From the NCBI GenBank assembly GCA_963844055.1, contig CAWJMN010000002.1:496001-560000 (forward strand): a stretch of DNA of 64,000 bases, written 5' to 3'. Shown in pieces: positions 27,097 through 36,438 of the stretch (position 1 is its first letter; each line of letters opens with the position of its first letter). The stretch is from CAWJMN01 sp963844055 (GTDB lineage: Bacteria > Planctomycetota > Planctomycetia > Pirellulales > Pirellulaceae). A model generated the notes under the pieces. That model made no database searches. It was not told the origin of the DNA and saw only the letters and a program-made list of their open reading frames with translations. The position numbers and the translations under genes were made by a program.

Positions 27097-29299
27097 ATGG
27101 ACCCCCAAACCGAAGGCACCGTTCGTCTGACTTGCTTTATGGGGGTCTTCGTTGCGATGGCCTTGGCCGAATGGTTGCTGCCGAGGCGCAAGTTGACGGC
27201 CCAAAAGGTGCCACGCTGGGGAAGCAACTTGGCCCTGGTGGTTTTGAACACGGTTGCCGCCCGATTCTTGATTCCGCTGTCTGCAGTGGCCGCAGCGATG
27301 TCGGCCCAGACCTATGAGTTTGGGCTGCTCAACCTGTTTTCCTTTTCGGTGATTATCAAAATTGTGATTGCGGTGGCAATCCTCGACTTTGCCATCTATT
27401 GGCAGCACGTGCTGTTCCATGCGGTCCCGATTTTTTGGAGACTGCATCGCGTTCACCATGCCGACCTCGACCTGGATGTAACCAGCGGCCTGCGTTTTCA
27501 TACGCTGGAGATTTTGCTTTCGGCTCTGATCAAGCTGGGAGTGATTGTGCTTTTAGGTGCGCCGCCGCTCAGCCGTGGTGATCTTTGAGGTGGTGCTTAA
27601 TGCAACGGCGATGTTCAACCACAGCAACGTGCGATTGCCGCTGGGGCTGGACCGTCTGCTGCGCCTGATACTAGTGACGCCGGACATGCACCGCGTCCAT
27701 CACTCTGTCATCCTCAGTGAAACGAACAGCAACTTTGGTTTTAACCTGCCATGGTGGGACTACTTTTTTGGAACCTACTGCGACCAGCCTGCGCTAGGGC
27801 ATGAGCAGATGGTGCTTGGCATGGCAGAGGTTCGTGATGAGCAGCAGGCGTGCCGATTGCCTGCGATGCTGGAGATGCCGTTTATCACGCTGAAGCGACC
27901 GCCAGAGCAGGAATCAAAGGATGGAGGCCCCGAAGGAAATGCAGGAGGCCAGACGCCGGTCGAGAAGAAACGGCCGCGTAGGAGATGGTTTCAGTTTAGT
28001 TTGAAGACGCTGCTGGTGATGATGTTGGTGTTTGGGTGTGGGCTGGGGTGGCTAGCGTCGCTTTATCGCAGGCATCAAGCAGTATGGGAGCCGATTCGGG
28101 TTATTCAGAGCGTCCAGAGTGGAAGAGCCCTTATACACTTTGGGCCTTGGCGTAAACCAACTTCAACGTGGTTTGAACGAGCGCTGGGATTTGGTGATCC
28201 CGATCAACCGCACACCATACTTTTGTTGCCTGCCAACAACGAACAGATGAAAGTGCTCCGCCAATTTCCCGAGCTGGCCGAATTGCATCTTCAGTTTCGG
28301 CCGTTTGACACCAATGATCATTTTCAAGATTTTGTGGCCCCTCCTAAGTTACGCGGCATTCATCTTGAGTCCGATATTCTTAGTGAGCGGGACGCTATTT
28401 GTCTTCAGAAAATCCCCACACTCCAAACCTTGAGCCTTTCCTCAAGACCCGGAATGACAAACGCCAAGCCGGCTGGACCTAAAAGCCATTTCGGACCACT
28501 TGCTTCGGCTCCTGCGCTGCGAACCCTGTCCTTTTTTGGATTTGTTTTTCAGCCCGGAGACCTTGCTTCCCTTTCTCACCAGCAGACGCTTGAACGACTC
28601 ACCATTTCAACCTGCGGGGGAATTACCGATCAGGATTTAATGTCTGTCTCTGATTTTCCCAACCTTCTTGTATTATCGATTACCTATATTCCTATTGATG
28701 GGACCGGCCTGCAAACCCTTTTGGAAGGAGCCCCAAAATTAGAATTACTCGACCTCAGTTTTTCTCACATCACTGACGACGGACTTGCCGTCATCAACCA
28801 CAATGGTCGCAATCTTAGTAACCTCAATCTTGCCTCCACATGGATTACCGATGCAGGGCGAGAGCATTGGGCAAATCTGGTTCGCCTGGGGGCGATTGAT
28901 CTTAGCAATACAAGTGTTTCCGATTTGACCGCCAAAGAACTCAGCCAGCTTCCCCAATTATCTTGGCTGAACTTGAAGGGAACGCAGATTACTGAACTGG
29001 GAGTGGTTGACCTTGCCAATCTTCCCAAGCTAGAAATCCTGAATCTCGATCAAACTGCCGTTACGGGAGAAGGCTTGCGGGCATTTATCAATCACCCGAG
29101 CCTGAAAGAAATTCGCATTTCGATCGCGCTGGCTGGCTCGCCGGGGCTTATGGCTTTGGTAGCTGCCAAACCGGAACTGAAGGTTTACTTCGAACCGATA
29201 CCAGCACCAGCTCCACCGATTTTGCCACCGCTGGGTGCTACGCCCCCGGCCGGAGCAAAACCAACTGCACCTAAGGGCTCCTCGCTTCCTGTTCAATAG
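27097..29299 (+). CDS. fatty acid hydroxylase (sterol desaturase family) fused to leucine-rich repeats, broken by a +1 frameshift
   Basis: The 5' frame (27097-27588) and the 3' frame (open from 27557 to 29299) together encode one 733-residue chain if the base at 27571 is skipped. The first 270 residues are a fatty acid hydroxylase: several membrane helices and the di-iron histidine motifs HVLFH, HRVHHAD, then FNHSN and MHRVHHS. The shift falls after residue 158, in GAPPL, and the new frame continues AVVIFEVVLNATAMFNH, matching the family. After a short charged linker the protein enters RRRWFQFSLKTLLVMMLV, the anchor that normally starts planctomycete LRR proteins, then about 11 leucine-rich repeats and a Pro/Ala tail. 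Unshifted translation stops at 27588 before half of the histidines. Confidence 0.75.
27568..27574 (+). other. +1 frameshift site in the hydroxylase-LRR gene (CTC A GCC)
   Basis: Zero frame reads CTC AGC CGT GGT GAT CTT TGA. Skipping the A at 27571 gives CTC GCC GTG GTG ATC TTT GAG, which restores the conserved hydroxylase sequence. There is no homopolymer here. Confidence 0.75.
27950..29299 (+). other. leucine-rich-repeat module of the fusion protein
   Basis: This part encodes the linker, the FQFSLKTLLVMMLVFGCGLGW membrane segment and about 11 repeats of roughly 24 residues with a pattern such as LELLDLSFSHITDDGL, LSNLNLASTWITDAGR and LEILNLDQTAVTGEGL (the cysteine-poor GALA-like or planctomycete LRR type). 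No start codon with a ribosome binding site is seen at the head of this module, so it seems to be translated only as the tail of the hydroxylase. Confidence 0.7.
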
Positions 29300-29396
29300 A
29301 CATTGCTGAAAACCTGTTTTACCTCGCCCCGATACTTGCAGATAACAAAGGCATGGAAAGCCGTTGCCTCATGATTCCTTCTGGAAAGCAACTTCT

Positions 29397-30710
29397 ATGA
29401 CAGAGCCTACACCTTCACCCCCGACTCAGCGTCGTCGCTGGTTTCAGTTCAGTTTGCGGTCGCTGCTGCTAATGATGCTGGTGGTTGGTTGTGGGCTGGG
29501 TTGGCTTACGATGAGGCGAAGCCAATCGAAACAAGCGTGGAAGCGAATTGCGGATGCGGAGGAACTGGGGATTTCCTTTAATGTTATTTATCACTCCGAC
29601 TCTCGGGGGCCTCAAAAGAGCTTACAAGAGGAGTGGCTGGACGAGTGGTTATGGGTCACATTCCCTGTCGCTTCGGATAGCGCTAAGATGAGCTTCTCCG
29701 AAGATCCGCAGGCTGCCGTTCAAGAATTGAGGAAGTACCCTCATCTCAAGGACCTCGAGCTTGCCCATATCGACAACTTTACCGATGAGCATCTCGCTTG
29801 TTTGTCAGACTTCAAAAACCTAACACTGCTTTACCTTCACGAACTGCCCGTGGAAGGTAGTGGGCTTGCCCATCTCCATGGCAATACATCGCTTGAGATT
29901 TTAGAAGTGAAAGATTGCGAGAATTTGGCCGATGAAGCGATCTACTCTATCCCCAAGCTACCCTCGTTGACGCAATTGACTATTGAGAATTGTCCGCTCA
30001 CGGGTATCTCTCTTGGACATCTGGCTACGGCTTGTCCAAAACTTGAGAAACTTATTCTCGTCAAAGTGCCGCTTACTATCGAGGGCCTTCAAGAAATTGG
30101 AGCGATTCACAGCCTCAAAAGTCTTACGCTAGCTGAATCCGATGTTACGACCGATGGCCTAGGCTATCTGAATGATCTTACACAGCTGCAAGAGATACAC
30201 CTTTATCGATCCAGCATTAACGACGTTGGTCTAGAACACCTCAGCAAGCACCCGCTTCTCGAAAACCTGCCCCTGCTGGGAATGTCGATAACCGATGCAG
30301 GAATGGCACACCTTTCTGTACTTCACGAACTGAAGGAGGTTGACCTCGAGCAAACAGGCATAGGCGATCAGGGCCTTCAGCATATCCAAAGTCAGAAGCT
30401 GGAATCCTTGAGGCTTAATTACACTCTGATTACGGACGCCGGTGCTTCCCAGCTCACGCGGTTTCCTCGACTGCGCATCTTGGAGCTTGGCCATACGAAA
30501 ATTACCGATGCCTGTATCCCGGAACTGGCCAAATTACCACAGCTAGAAGTCCTGATGCTTGGAATGACCGCGATCACGGACGAAGCCCTTTCCCATTTTT
30601 CGCATCACAAGACGCTGAAAGCCCTCACATTGCCTCAGAAACTTAAGGGAACGCCGGGGGTGAATGCCCTGCAACTGAATAACCCTGGCTTGGAAATCCG
30701 TTTTTTATGA
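29397..30710 (+). CDS. membrane-anchored leucine-rich-repeat protein, copy 1
   Basis: A protein of 437 aa from the ATG at 29397 (GGAAAG upstream). Residues 1-15 are Pro/Thr-rich, then RRRWFQFSLRSLLLMMLV starts one membrane helix. The rest would be outside the cytoplasm and contains about 12 leucine-rich repeats, for example LKSLTLAESDVTTDGL and LRILELGHTKITDACI, ending with an LKGTPGVNALQLNNPGLEI cap. Probably a surface interaction protein; its partner is unknown. Long blocks are almost identical to the next gene, showing a tandem duplication. It keeps two repeats that the second copy lacks. Confidence 0.83.
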   Translation: MTEPTPSPPTQRRRWFQFSLRSLLLMMLVVGCGLGWLTMRRSQSKQAWKRIADAEELGISFNVIYHSDSRGPQKSLQEEWLDEWLWVTFPVASDSAKMSFSEDPQAAVQELRKYPHLKDLELAHIDNFTDEHLACLSDFKNLTLLYLHELPVEGSGLAHLHGNTSLEILEVKDCENLADEAIYSIPKLPSLTQLTIENCPLTGISLGHLATACPKLEKLILVKVPLTIEGLQEIGAIHSLKSLTLAESDVTTDGLGYLNDLTQLQEIHLYRSSINDVGLEHLSKHPLLENLPLLGMSITDAGMAHLSVLHELKEVDLEQTGIGDQGLQHIQSQKLESLRLNYTLITDAGASQLTRFPRLRILELGHTKITDACIPELAKLPQLEVLMLGMTAITDEALSHFSHHKTLKALTLPQKLKGTPGVNALQLNNPGLEIRFL

Positions 30711-31985
30711 GGCGGCGTGTTTGCTGGTAACCGCCGGTAGGAAGCAGCAAGGACAACCCCATGACACAGACGTCCGAAACCGCCGTTGGTGACAATCCAG
30801 CGGAGAAGAAGCGGCCGCGGCGTCGCTGGTTTCAATTCAGTTTACGAACGCTGCTGCTAATGATGCTGGTGGCAATGCTAACTTTTTCTGGGGTGGCGTG
30901 GCAGTTGAATAGGCGAAGCCAGTCAAAGCTAGCGTGGCAAAGGATTGCGGATGCGGAGAATTTAGGGCTTTCGTTTAGTGGCGTTCATCAACGAAACTGT
31001 TGGGGCCCCAAAAAGAGCTTACGGGAGCAATTTCTGGAGGAGTGGTTATGGGTGACATTCCCAGTACCGACAGACGCTTCATTGGGCTTCTCCGAAGATC
31101 CGCAGGCTGCCGTTCAGCTATTGAGTAATTATCCCGACCTTAAGGAACTCGAGGTTTTGGTTTTCTATAGTGATAACTTTACTGATGAAGTGATCTATTC
31201 TATTCCCCAGCTACCTTCTTTGACGCAACTGACAATTAAGTGTTGTCCGCTCACGGGTGTCTCTCTTGGCCACCTGGCTACGGCTTGTCCAAAACTTGAG
31301 AAACTTATTCTCGTCAACGTGCCGCTTACTATCGAGGGCCTCCAAGAAATTGGAGCGATTCACAGCCTTAAAAGTCTTACGCTAGATGAATCTGGCGTTA
31401 CCGTCGATGGCCTAGGCTATCTGAATGATCTTACACAGCTGCAAGAGATATCCTTTCATCGAGCCTTCATTAACGACCTTGGTCTAGAACACCTCAGCAA
31501 GCACCCGCTTCTCGAAAACCTGCCCCTAGAAGGGATGGCGATTACTGATGCAGGAATGGCACACCTTTCTGTACTTCACGAACTGAAGAAGGTTGACCTC
31601 GAGCAAACAGGCATAGGCGATCAGGGTCTTCAGCATATCCAAAGTCAGAAGCTGGAATCCTTGTGGCTCAATTACACTCCGGTCACGGACGCCGGTGCTT
31701 CCCAACTCACGCGGTTTCCTCAACTGCGCGTCTTAGCGCTAAGTCGAACAAAAATAACCGATGCCTGTATCCCGGAACTGGCCAAGTTACCACAGCTAGA
31801 AATCCTTACCCTTGATAAAACTGCGATCACGGAAGAAGCCCTTTCCCATTTTTCGCATCACAAGACGCTTAAAGCCCTCAGACTGCCTCTGAAACTAAAG
31901 GGAACGCCAGGGGCGAATGCGCTGCAACTAAATAATCCTGGCTTAGCAATCCGTTTTTTATGAGGCGGCGCGTTTGCGGGCTTAC
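29430..31985 (+). repeat. tandem duplication of an LRR gene
   Basis: From the anchor to about 20 bases past the stop (TGAGGCGGCGYGTTTGC), the genes at 29397 and 30761 match in long identical blocks. The second copy lacks the bases for 49 residues of the first, between the two similar motifs NFTDE and NLADE (aactttaccgatgag and aatttggccgatgaa), so it most likely lost two repeats by recombination between neighbouring LRR units. Confidence 0.85.
30761..31963 (+). CDS. membrane-anchored leucine-rich-repeat protein, copy 2
   Basis: A protein of 400 aa with AAGGA eight bases before the ATG. It repeats the layout of the preceding gene: charged N-terminus (EKKRPRRRWFQFSLRTLLLM), one membrane helix, and about 10 leucine-rich repeats ending in the same LKGTPGANALQLNNPGLAI cap. 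Compared with copy 1 the membrane helix differs after LLLMMLV (AMLTFSGVAWQLNRR) and two repeats are missing. Substitutions cluster at the variable positions of the repeats, as expected for a binding surface that is changing. It lies 50 bases after copy 1 and is convergent with the next LRR gene. Confidence 0.83.
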   Translation: MTQTSETAVGDNPAEKKRPRRRWFQFSLRTLLLMMLVAMLTFSGVAWQLNRRSQSKLAWQRIADAENLGLSFSGVHQRNCWGPKKSLREQFLEEWLWVTFPVPTDASLGFSEDPQAAVQLLSNYPDLKELEVLVFYSDNFTDEVIYSIPQLPSLTQLTIKCCPLTGVSLGHLATACPKLEKLILVNVPLTIEGLQEIGAIHSLKSLTLDESGVTVDGLGYLNDLTQLQEISFHRAFINDLGLEHLSKHPLLENLPLEGMAITDAGMAHLSVLHELKKVDLEQTGIGDQGLQHIQSQKLESLWLNYTPVTDAGASQLTRFPQLRVLALSRTKITDACIPELAKLPQLEILTLDKTAITEEALSHFSHHKTLKALRLPLKLKGTPGANALQLNNPGLAIRFL

Positions 31986-32036
31986 TACTTTGCAGCCAAG
32001 TAATCTAATCGCCAAATTGGAAAGTAACCCCTTCAC

Positions 32037-33113
32037 TTAGGACCCGATGAGATGGACCCTAGGAGCACGCTTGATAAACTCGGCCGCACCTTCTGCCGTG
32101 ATCTGCGTATTGCGAATGTGAATCTCTCGCAAGCTTTTGTGACTTGCCAAGCTTAATAGGCCGGCATCTGTCACTTGGCTGTTACTGAGGTCGAGGACAA
32201 GTAGCAGCGGAAGGCTGTGGAAAATCGACAGGTCTTTATCTTGCAATGACGACATATCCATCTCCAGCTTTTCCAGTTGCTGAAGATTCAAAAGGCAATG
32301 CAGCCCTTCTCCGGCAAAGGCTGACTGGTAAAGTTGTAGACTCTTCAACTTTTTGAGTTTGGATAGGGCATTCATTCCCTCGGCAGTCAATTTGCATTTC
32401 CGAATCAAGAGCGATTCGAGATTCTCACAGGTACTTAGATGGCCTAGCCACTCATCCCCCATGATATCCACCCGAAGAGCAAGTCCAACAAGGCTTTGTT
32501 TGTTACGTATGTGGGCCAATCCAGAATCTGTCACGGCACACTTTGTCAACTCTAAAAACCTTAGGTTGGGCATGCTGGCCGCGCTCGCTAATGCATCATC
32601 GGTAAGTCGTGTTCCTTCAAGCGTTAAACGCTGAATACTTGAATTCTTTGCCAGGTGTGCCACTCCTGCATCGGTTAGCTGATCCGAATAGATGTGTAGG
32701 GCACGCAATTTCGGAAGCTTATCAAGCGCTGCCAGATCGTCATCGCTCGTGTGTTTGCCATCCACGAGTCTTATATCTTCTAGCTGAGGTAACTGTGACA
32801 AAAGCGCCACGGGAGGTGACCCTGCTTCTGGGCTTCCTTCAAAATAGACCGTGAGCTCTTGCGGGCAGTCCACTCCCAGCAGCCTTTGCCACCAGGGAGC
32901 ACGCTGAGGTATCGGAATTTCATTCGCCCAATCGACCACATCGGTCCGCGACCTAAACTCCGTCCCCATCCCTAAGAATTGATCCACCACCGCCCACTGC
33001 TTCTGCGATTTCCATCTAGCCTGTAGGAACACTCCCACGCCTGCCGGTAGCACCAGTAGCACGACGAAAAGTGTCCGCAAGCTAAACTGAAACTTCGACT
33101 GCTTCGGCGGCAT
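32037..33113 (-). CDS. membrane-anchored leucine-rich-repeat protein
   Basis: A protein of 358 aa. The N-terminus KQSKFQFSLRTLFVVLLVLP is the same anchor type as in the plus-strand LRR genes but the repeat region is clearly diverged. About 9 repeats follow, such as LRALHIYSDQLTDAGVAHL, IQRLTLEGTRLTDDAL and LLVLDLSNSQVTDAGL, closed by REIHIRNTQITAEGAAEF. It is transcribed towards the tandem pair. Likely an inner-membrane-anchored protein with a repeat domain in the periplasm. No associated enzyme gene is next to it. Confidence 0.83.
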   Translation of the reverse strand: MPPKQSKFQFSLRTLFVVLLVLPAGVGVFLQARWKSQKQWAVVDQFLGMGTEFRSRTDVVDWANEIPIPQRAPWWQRLLGVDCPQELTVYFEGSPEAGSPPVALLSQLPQLEDIRLVDGKHTSDDDLAALDKLPKLRALHIYSDQLTDAGVAHLAKNSSIQRLTLEGTRLTDDALASAASMPNLRFLELTKCAVTDSGLAHIRNKQSLVGLALRVDIMGDEWLGHLSTCENLESLLIRKCKLTAEGMNALSKLKKLKSLQLYQSAFAGEGLHCLLNLQQLEKLEMDMSSLQDKDLSIFHSLPLLLVLDLSNSQVTDAGLLSLASHKSLREIHIRNTQITAEGAAEFIKRAPRVHLIGS

Positions 33114-33211
33114 TCTCCTCCCCTTCGATCAACAGACGGCCACTCGGTGAAGATTCTCTCGGCTTACAACACCATTCGTCCCTTTTCGCTAAGGCTTTGC
33201 TTAGCAAACTA

Positions 33212-33574
33212 TCAACCCGAAACCTCTTCCTGCGTCAGCTTATAAACCACGCGGTTGATCCAGACAAAATTCCAGGCCAAAAGAAAGACTGTAGCCGCCA
33301 AACCAGCGGCAGTCATTGCTGCGCCGGCGGACCACCCTGCGCTATATTTCAGTCCTAAAATGGCCACCGCCATCGCGGAGGCCACCGCAAAATTACGGAT
33401 TCGCATGACTGCAAGGAGCGTGGGGCGTTTTGCCATTCCACTGTGAACAAGCGCGCGGATGGTGTCGTCACTCATTCCTTGCAAGTGCGGAAACTGGCGA
33501 GCATGCGTGTACATGACAACTTTCGGAACAAGATAAGTGGCCGGGTAAACGATTCTGTTCCATAGGCCAAGCAA
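33212..33574 (-). CDS. small hypothetical membrane protein
   Basis: The open frame of 120 aa starts at TTG, ten bases after the upstream gene stops. About 55 N-terminal residues contain a helix-turn segment (DDTIRALVHSGMAKRP) and are followed by two membrane segments (NFAVASAMAVAILGLKYSAG and AAMTAAGLAATVFLLAWNF). No family was recognised. The close spacing makes co-transcription with the preceding 199-residue membrane protein likely. The start is weakly supported; an internal ATG (MYTHARQF) would give a shorter protein. Confidence 0.55.
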   Translation of the reverse strand: MLGLWNRIVYPATYLVPKVVMYTHARQFPHLQGMSDDTIRALVHSGMAKRPTLLAVMRIRNFAVASAMAVAILGLKYSAGWSAGAAMTAAGLAATVFLLAWNFVWINRVVYKLTQEEVSG

Positions 33575-33583
33575 TACTCGGCT

Positions 33584-34183
33584 TTACGATTCGCTTTCCG
33601 AAGTATGCCAAGGAATGTTTAGGCGTTTAGCAGCGCTCGATAAAGGGCCAGACAAAAGGGATGGACGCGGAATCACGTTTTCGTCGAAATAGAATTGCTC
33701 TCCATCGCAACGAGTCACGGTATAAGTTCGCACCGCTTTTGTTGGAACAAGCTTCTGGGCTGGTCCCTTCACGATGGGGAGCTTTTCGTGGAGAACTTGT
33801 TCTTGCACCTGCACTACTTCTACCCAGGCAAAGACAACTTCTTTACCCTGGCGTGTAAACCAAAAGCCTTCCGAGCAGACGAACAGTTGAAATCCCATAA
33901 GCGACCGCGAGAACTTAAATAGAAACACCCCGCCAACTGCCAAGGCAATGCCAAGTATCGCTAGAAAGATCGCGCCTAGCCAATCGGATACAGAATACAA
34001 TGGCTGCCCAGCAGGAAAGAACATTTGGCGAACCATAAAGCCAGTCAGACCGAGCCCACCTAAAAATAAAACACCCGACAAAATAAACCCGGCGACAATG
34101 TTCGTCGCGCTGGGTTTAACTTCGTACGTCTGCTTACCGATTGAGGCAATCGTATGAATTGAAGGCTTGCTTGACGATTGCAT
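33584..34183 (-). CDS. hypothetical membrane protein
   Basis: A protein of 199 aa with two membrane segments (IVAGFILSGVLFLGGLGLTG and WLGAIFLAILGIALAVGGVF) followed by a cytoplasmic domain of about 95 residues with a PH-like beta pattern (FQLFVCSEGFWFTRQGKEVV, FAWVEVVQVQEQV, TYTVTRCDGEQFYFDENVI). The C-terminal half resembles small bacterial PH-type or DUF6585-like proteins; that assignment is tentative. The gene begins after a gap following the DUF1501 gene and is the first of a two-gene unit. Confidence 0.6.
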   Translation of the reverse strand: MQSSSKPSIHTIASIGKQTYEVKPSATNIVAGFILSGVLFLGGLGLTGFMVRQMFFPAGQPLYSVSDWLGAIFLAILGIALAVGGVFLFKFSRSLMGFQLFVCSEGFWFTRQGKEVVFAWVEVVQVQEQVLHEKLPIVKGPAQKLVPTKAVRTYTVTRCDGEQFYFDENVIPRPSLLSGPLSSAAKRLNIPWHTSESES

Positions 34184-34323
34184 GCATTATCTCCTGATTA
34201 ACCCCTGGATTTTTGCCGGTCTACTCCTAGTCTTCAAGCATTGAATATTTCGCCGCGCCATCACTAGCTAGTTGAGCCAGTCGTTACCCTAAAGCATTGC
34301 AAACAGTCGCTCTACAAATTCCA

Positions 34324-36438
34324 TTACGCCTGAAACTCAAGCTCGGCGTCGTCAAGACGGATCAGCCCTTGACATTGTGGGCCATCATTTTCTACCTGCA
34401 AAGTGCCGGCGGACGTTTTTTCAACGATCACTGCTACTGCTAGGCCATGCTGTACAGTCGAACTGGTAGCGTCTGACTTTGCCAAACGGCCCGTGACGCT
34501 ATAGGGGCGATAGTCGCTGGCAAGTGCGCCGGCAAAGTTGGGCACAAACGTTTGCGAGGCCAGCTCTACCATCTGCGCGGGATCTTTGGCGGCAGTTGCA
34601 AACGTACAGAGCACCACGCGGCAGGTGAAGTGTTTGCACCAGACATTGGCATAGTACGCAGGATTATCGAGGGCCCCGCCCGAAGCGTGGATGCGGAACG
34701 TGTATTGGCCGGGCTTGGCATCGGCAACTTCCTGCAACAGGATCGCTTGGGTTCCTTGCGGGATCGCGCCTCGCCCCTGGCCGGTTTGCAGGCCGTACCC
34801 TATGCCAACATGATGCTGGCCGCTGCGTGTGCGAGCGTCCGGCAAACGGATCTGAATGATGCTAAACGCATCGCCTTGCTTGGCATCCCACACAGGAGAC
34901 GCTTGCCAGCCCTTGGTATTTGCAGCCAACGGCGACAATTGCGTAGGACCTTCAAAGCCTCCGTTGGCCAATAGCTGTGGCGGCGATTGCAAGGAAGGGA
35001 TCACTTGCCCGGGCTTTTCGCGGGCGGTGGTCGCAGGTCCTTTCCCAAGCAGATCCGCGATGGGCTCTCCGTCCGTAACCCGCAGCGGCCGTCCCGTGCG
35101 ATCCGGAAAGAAGGCATCATGCCCGATGCCTAGCAGGTGAAAAATCGTGGCGGTCAAATCGCCGGGAGTCACGCGGCCCGAAGCCGGATTGGCCCCCAGC
35201 TTGTCGCTAGAGCCGATGACCTGCGCGGTACGAATGCCTGCCCCAGCCATCACGAACGAAAACACATTTCCCCAGTGATCGCGGCCACCGGCGGCATTGA
35301 ACTGTGGCGTGCGCCCCATTTCGCCAATGGCCACGACCAGCGTCTCTTCTAAAAGGCCACGCTGGTCAAGGTCTTCGATCAAAGCAGAAAAGCCGAGGTC
35401 GAACTGCGGGCACAAAACGTCTTTCATGCGCGGGTTATTTTGCGAATGCGTATCCCACAGAGGATTGCCAACGCTCATGTCGCCGGGCTCTCGTGGCCAA
35501 TTCACGTAGACCATGCGCACGCCTGACTCAATCAATCGCCTTGCCAACAAGACCGACTGCCCCCACTTCCCCCGGCCATAACGATCGCGCAGCGTCTCTT
35601 TTTCTTCCTGCAAGGCGAACGCCTTTTTGACTTCACCCGACAACAGAACGCGAAACGCCTCTTGCTTTTGCCGGTCGTAGTCCGCCAGCCGCATGATGGA
35701 CTCTACACGACAGAACTCGCTATCGAGCGTTTGCAACAGGCCCTTGCGCGAGTTCATCCGTTCGAGGGTGATCCCTTCGGGCAATTCAAAGCCATCCACA
35801 CGAAAGTTTGGCGCCGAAGGATCGCAGCGCAAAAACTCGGGGTCCCAAGCACGCCCCAAAAAGCCGCCGTTTTGTCCCGGCAAAAAGACTCCCGGGTTAG
35901 CAATGATGGGCTCTGGCAGCTGGATGGCCGAGAGAGGAACCTTTTCGCTTGGCCTGAGTAGCTTTACCAAAGAGCCCAACGTCGGCCAGTCGGTCGCGGC
36001 CAAGGCACGCATGTCCGGGCCGATGTACTTGTGCCCGGTATTTACCCAGTAGCCCCCCGATTCATGATTGGGGTCATCGGTCGACATCGAACGAACGATG
36101 GCCAACTTGTCGGTGATGCTGGCAATGCGTGGCAAGAGTTCGGAAATGTGAATGCCCGGCACGGCCGTCGAGATCGGCTGAAAAATGCCGCGCACTTCGG
36201 CAGGTGCGTTTGGCTTGGGATCAAAGGTCTCGTACTGCGAAGGGCCGCCGGCCAAGAACAGGTAGATGATGTTCTTCGCTCGGCCGAACGTTGGATCGCC
36301 GGCCAATTGTGGAGCAGCCTCGGCGCGAGGCGCTACCAAACTGCTTAGCGACAGGCCGAGGCTACTAATCGCGCCGACCTGCAACAGATTGCGACGAGAA
36401 AGCGACGGCTGAGGCGATGAATGGTGACTGGGATGCAT
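34324..36438 (-). CDS. DUF1501 protein with C-terminal carbohydrate-binding-like extension
   Basis: A protein of 704 aa. The Tat signal is SRRNLLQVGAISSLGLSLSS. The DUF1501 domain (about residues 45-470) includes AKNIIYLFLAGGPSQYETFD, KLAIVRSMSTDDPNHESGG, VVAIGEMGRTPQFN and AGGRDHWGNVFSFVMAGAG, all characteristic. Roughly 200 further residues follow after DLLGKGP and begin LLANGGFEGPTQLSPLAAN, which looks like a galactose-binding-type beta-sandwich. Unlike the copy at 13331 it has no DUF1549/DUF1553 partner next to it. It may be the exported enzyme of this region with its own binding module. Substrate unknown. Confidence 0.9.
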   Translation of the reverse strand: MHPSHHSSPQPSLSRRNLLQVGAISSLGLSLSSLVAPRAEAAPQLAGDPTFGRAKNIIYLFLAGGPSQYETFDPKPNAPAEVRGIFQPISTAVPGIHISELLPRIASITDKLAIVRSMSTDDPNHESGGYWVNTGHKYIGPDMRALAATDWPTLGSLVKLLRPSEKVPLSAIQLPEPIIANPGVFLPGQNGGFLGRAWDPEFLRCDPSAPNFRVDGFELPEGITLERMNSRKGLLQTLDSEFCRVESIMRLADYDRQKQEAFRVLLSGEVKKAFALQEEKETLRDRYGRGKWGQSVLLARRLIESGVRMVYVNWPREPGDMSVGNPLWDTHSQNNPRMKDVLCPQFDLGFSALIEDLDQRGLLEETLVVAIGEMGRTPQFNAAGGRDHWGNVFSFVMAGAGIRTAQVIGSSDKLGANPASGRVTPGDLTATIFHLLGIGHDAFFPDRTGRPLRVTDGEPIADLLGKGPATTAREKPGQVIPSLQSPPQLLANGGFEGPTQLSPLAANTKGWQASPVWDAKQGDAFSIIQIRLPDARTRSGQHHVGIGYGLQTGQGRGAIPQGTQAILLQEVADAKPGQYTFRIHASGGALDNPAYYANVWCKHFTCRVVLCTFATAAKDPAQMVELASQTFVPNFAGALASDYRPYSVTGRLAKSDATSSTVQHGLAVAVIVEKTSAGTLQVENDGPQCQGLIRLDDAELEFQA

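Noticed and set aside
27582..27589. CTT TGA G in the hydroxylase gene, like the prfB frameshift site CUU-UGA-C
   Set aside because: Slipping here would give SRGDL in place of AVVIF; the family consensus is restored only if the shift occurs earlier, right after CTC. No Shine-Dalgarno-like stimulator precedes it.
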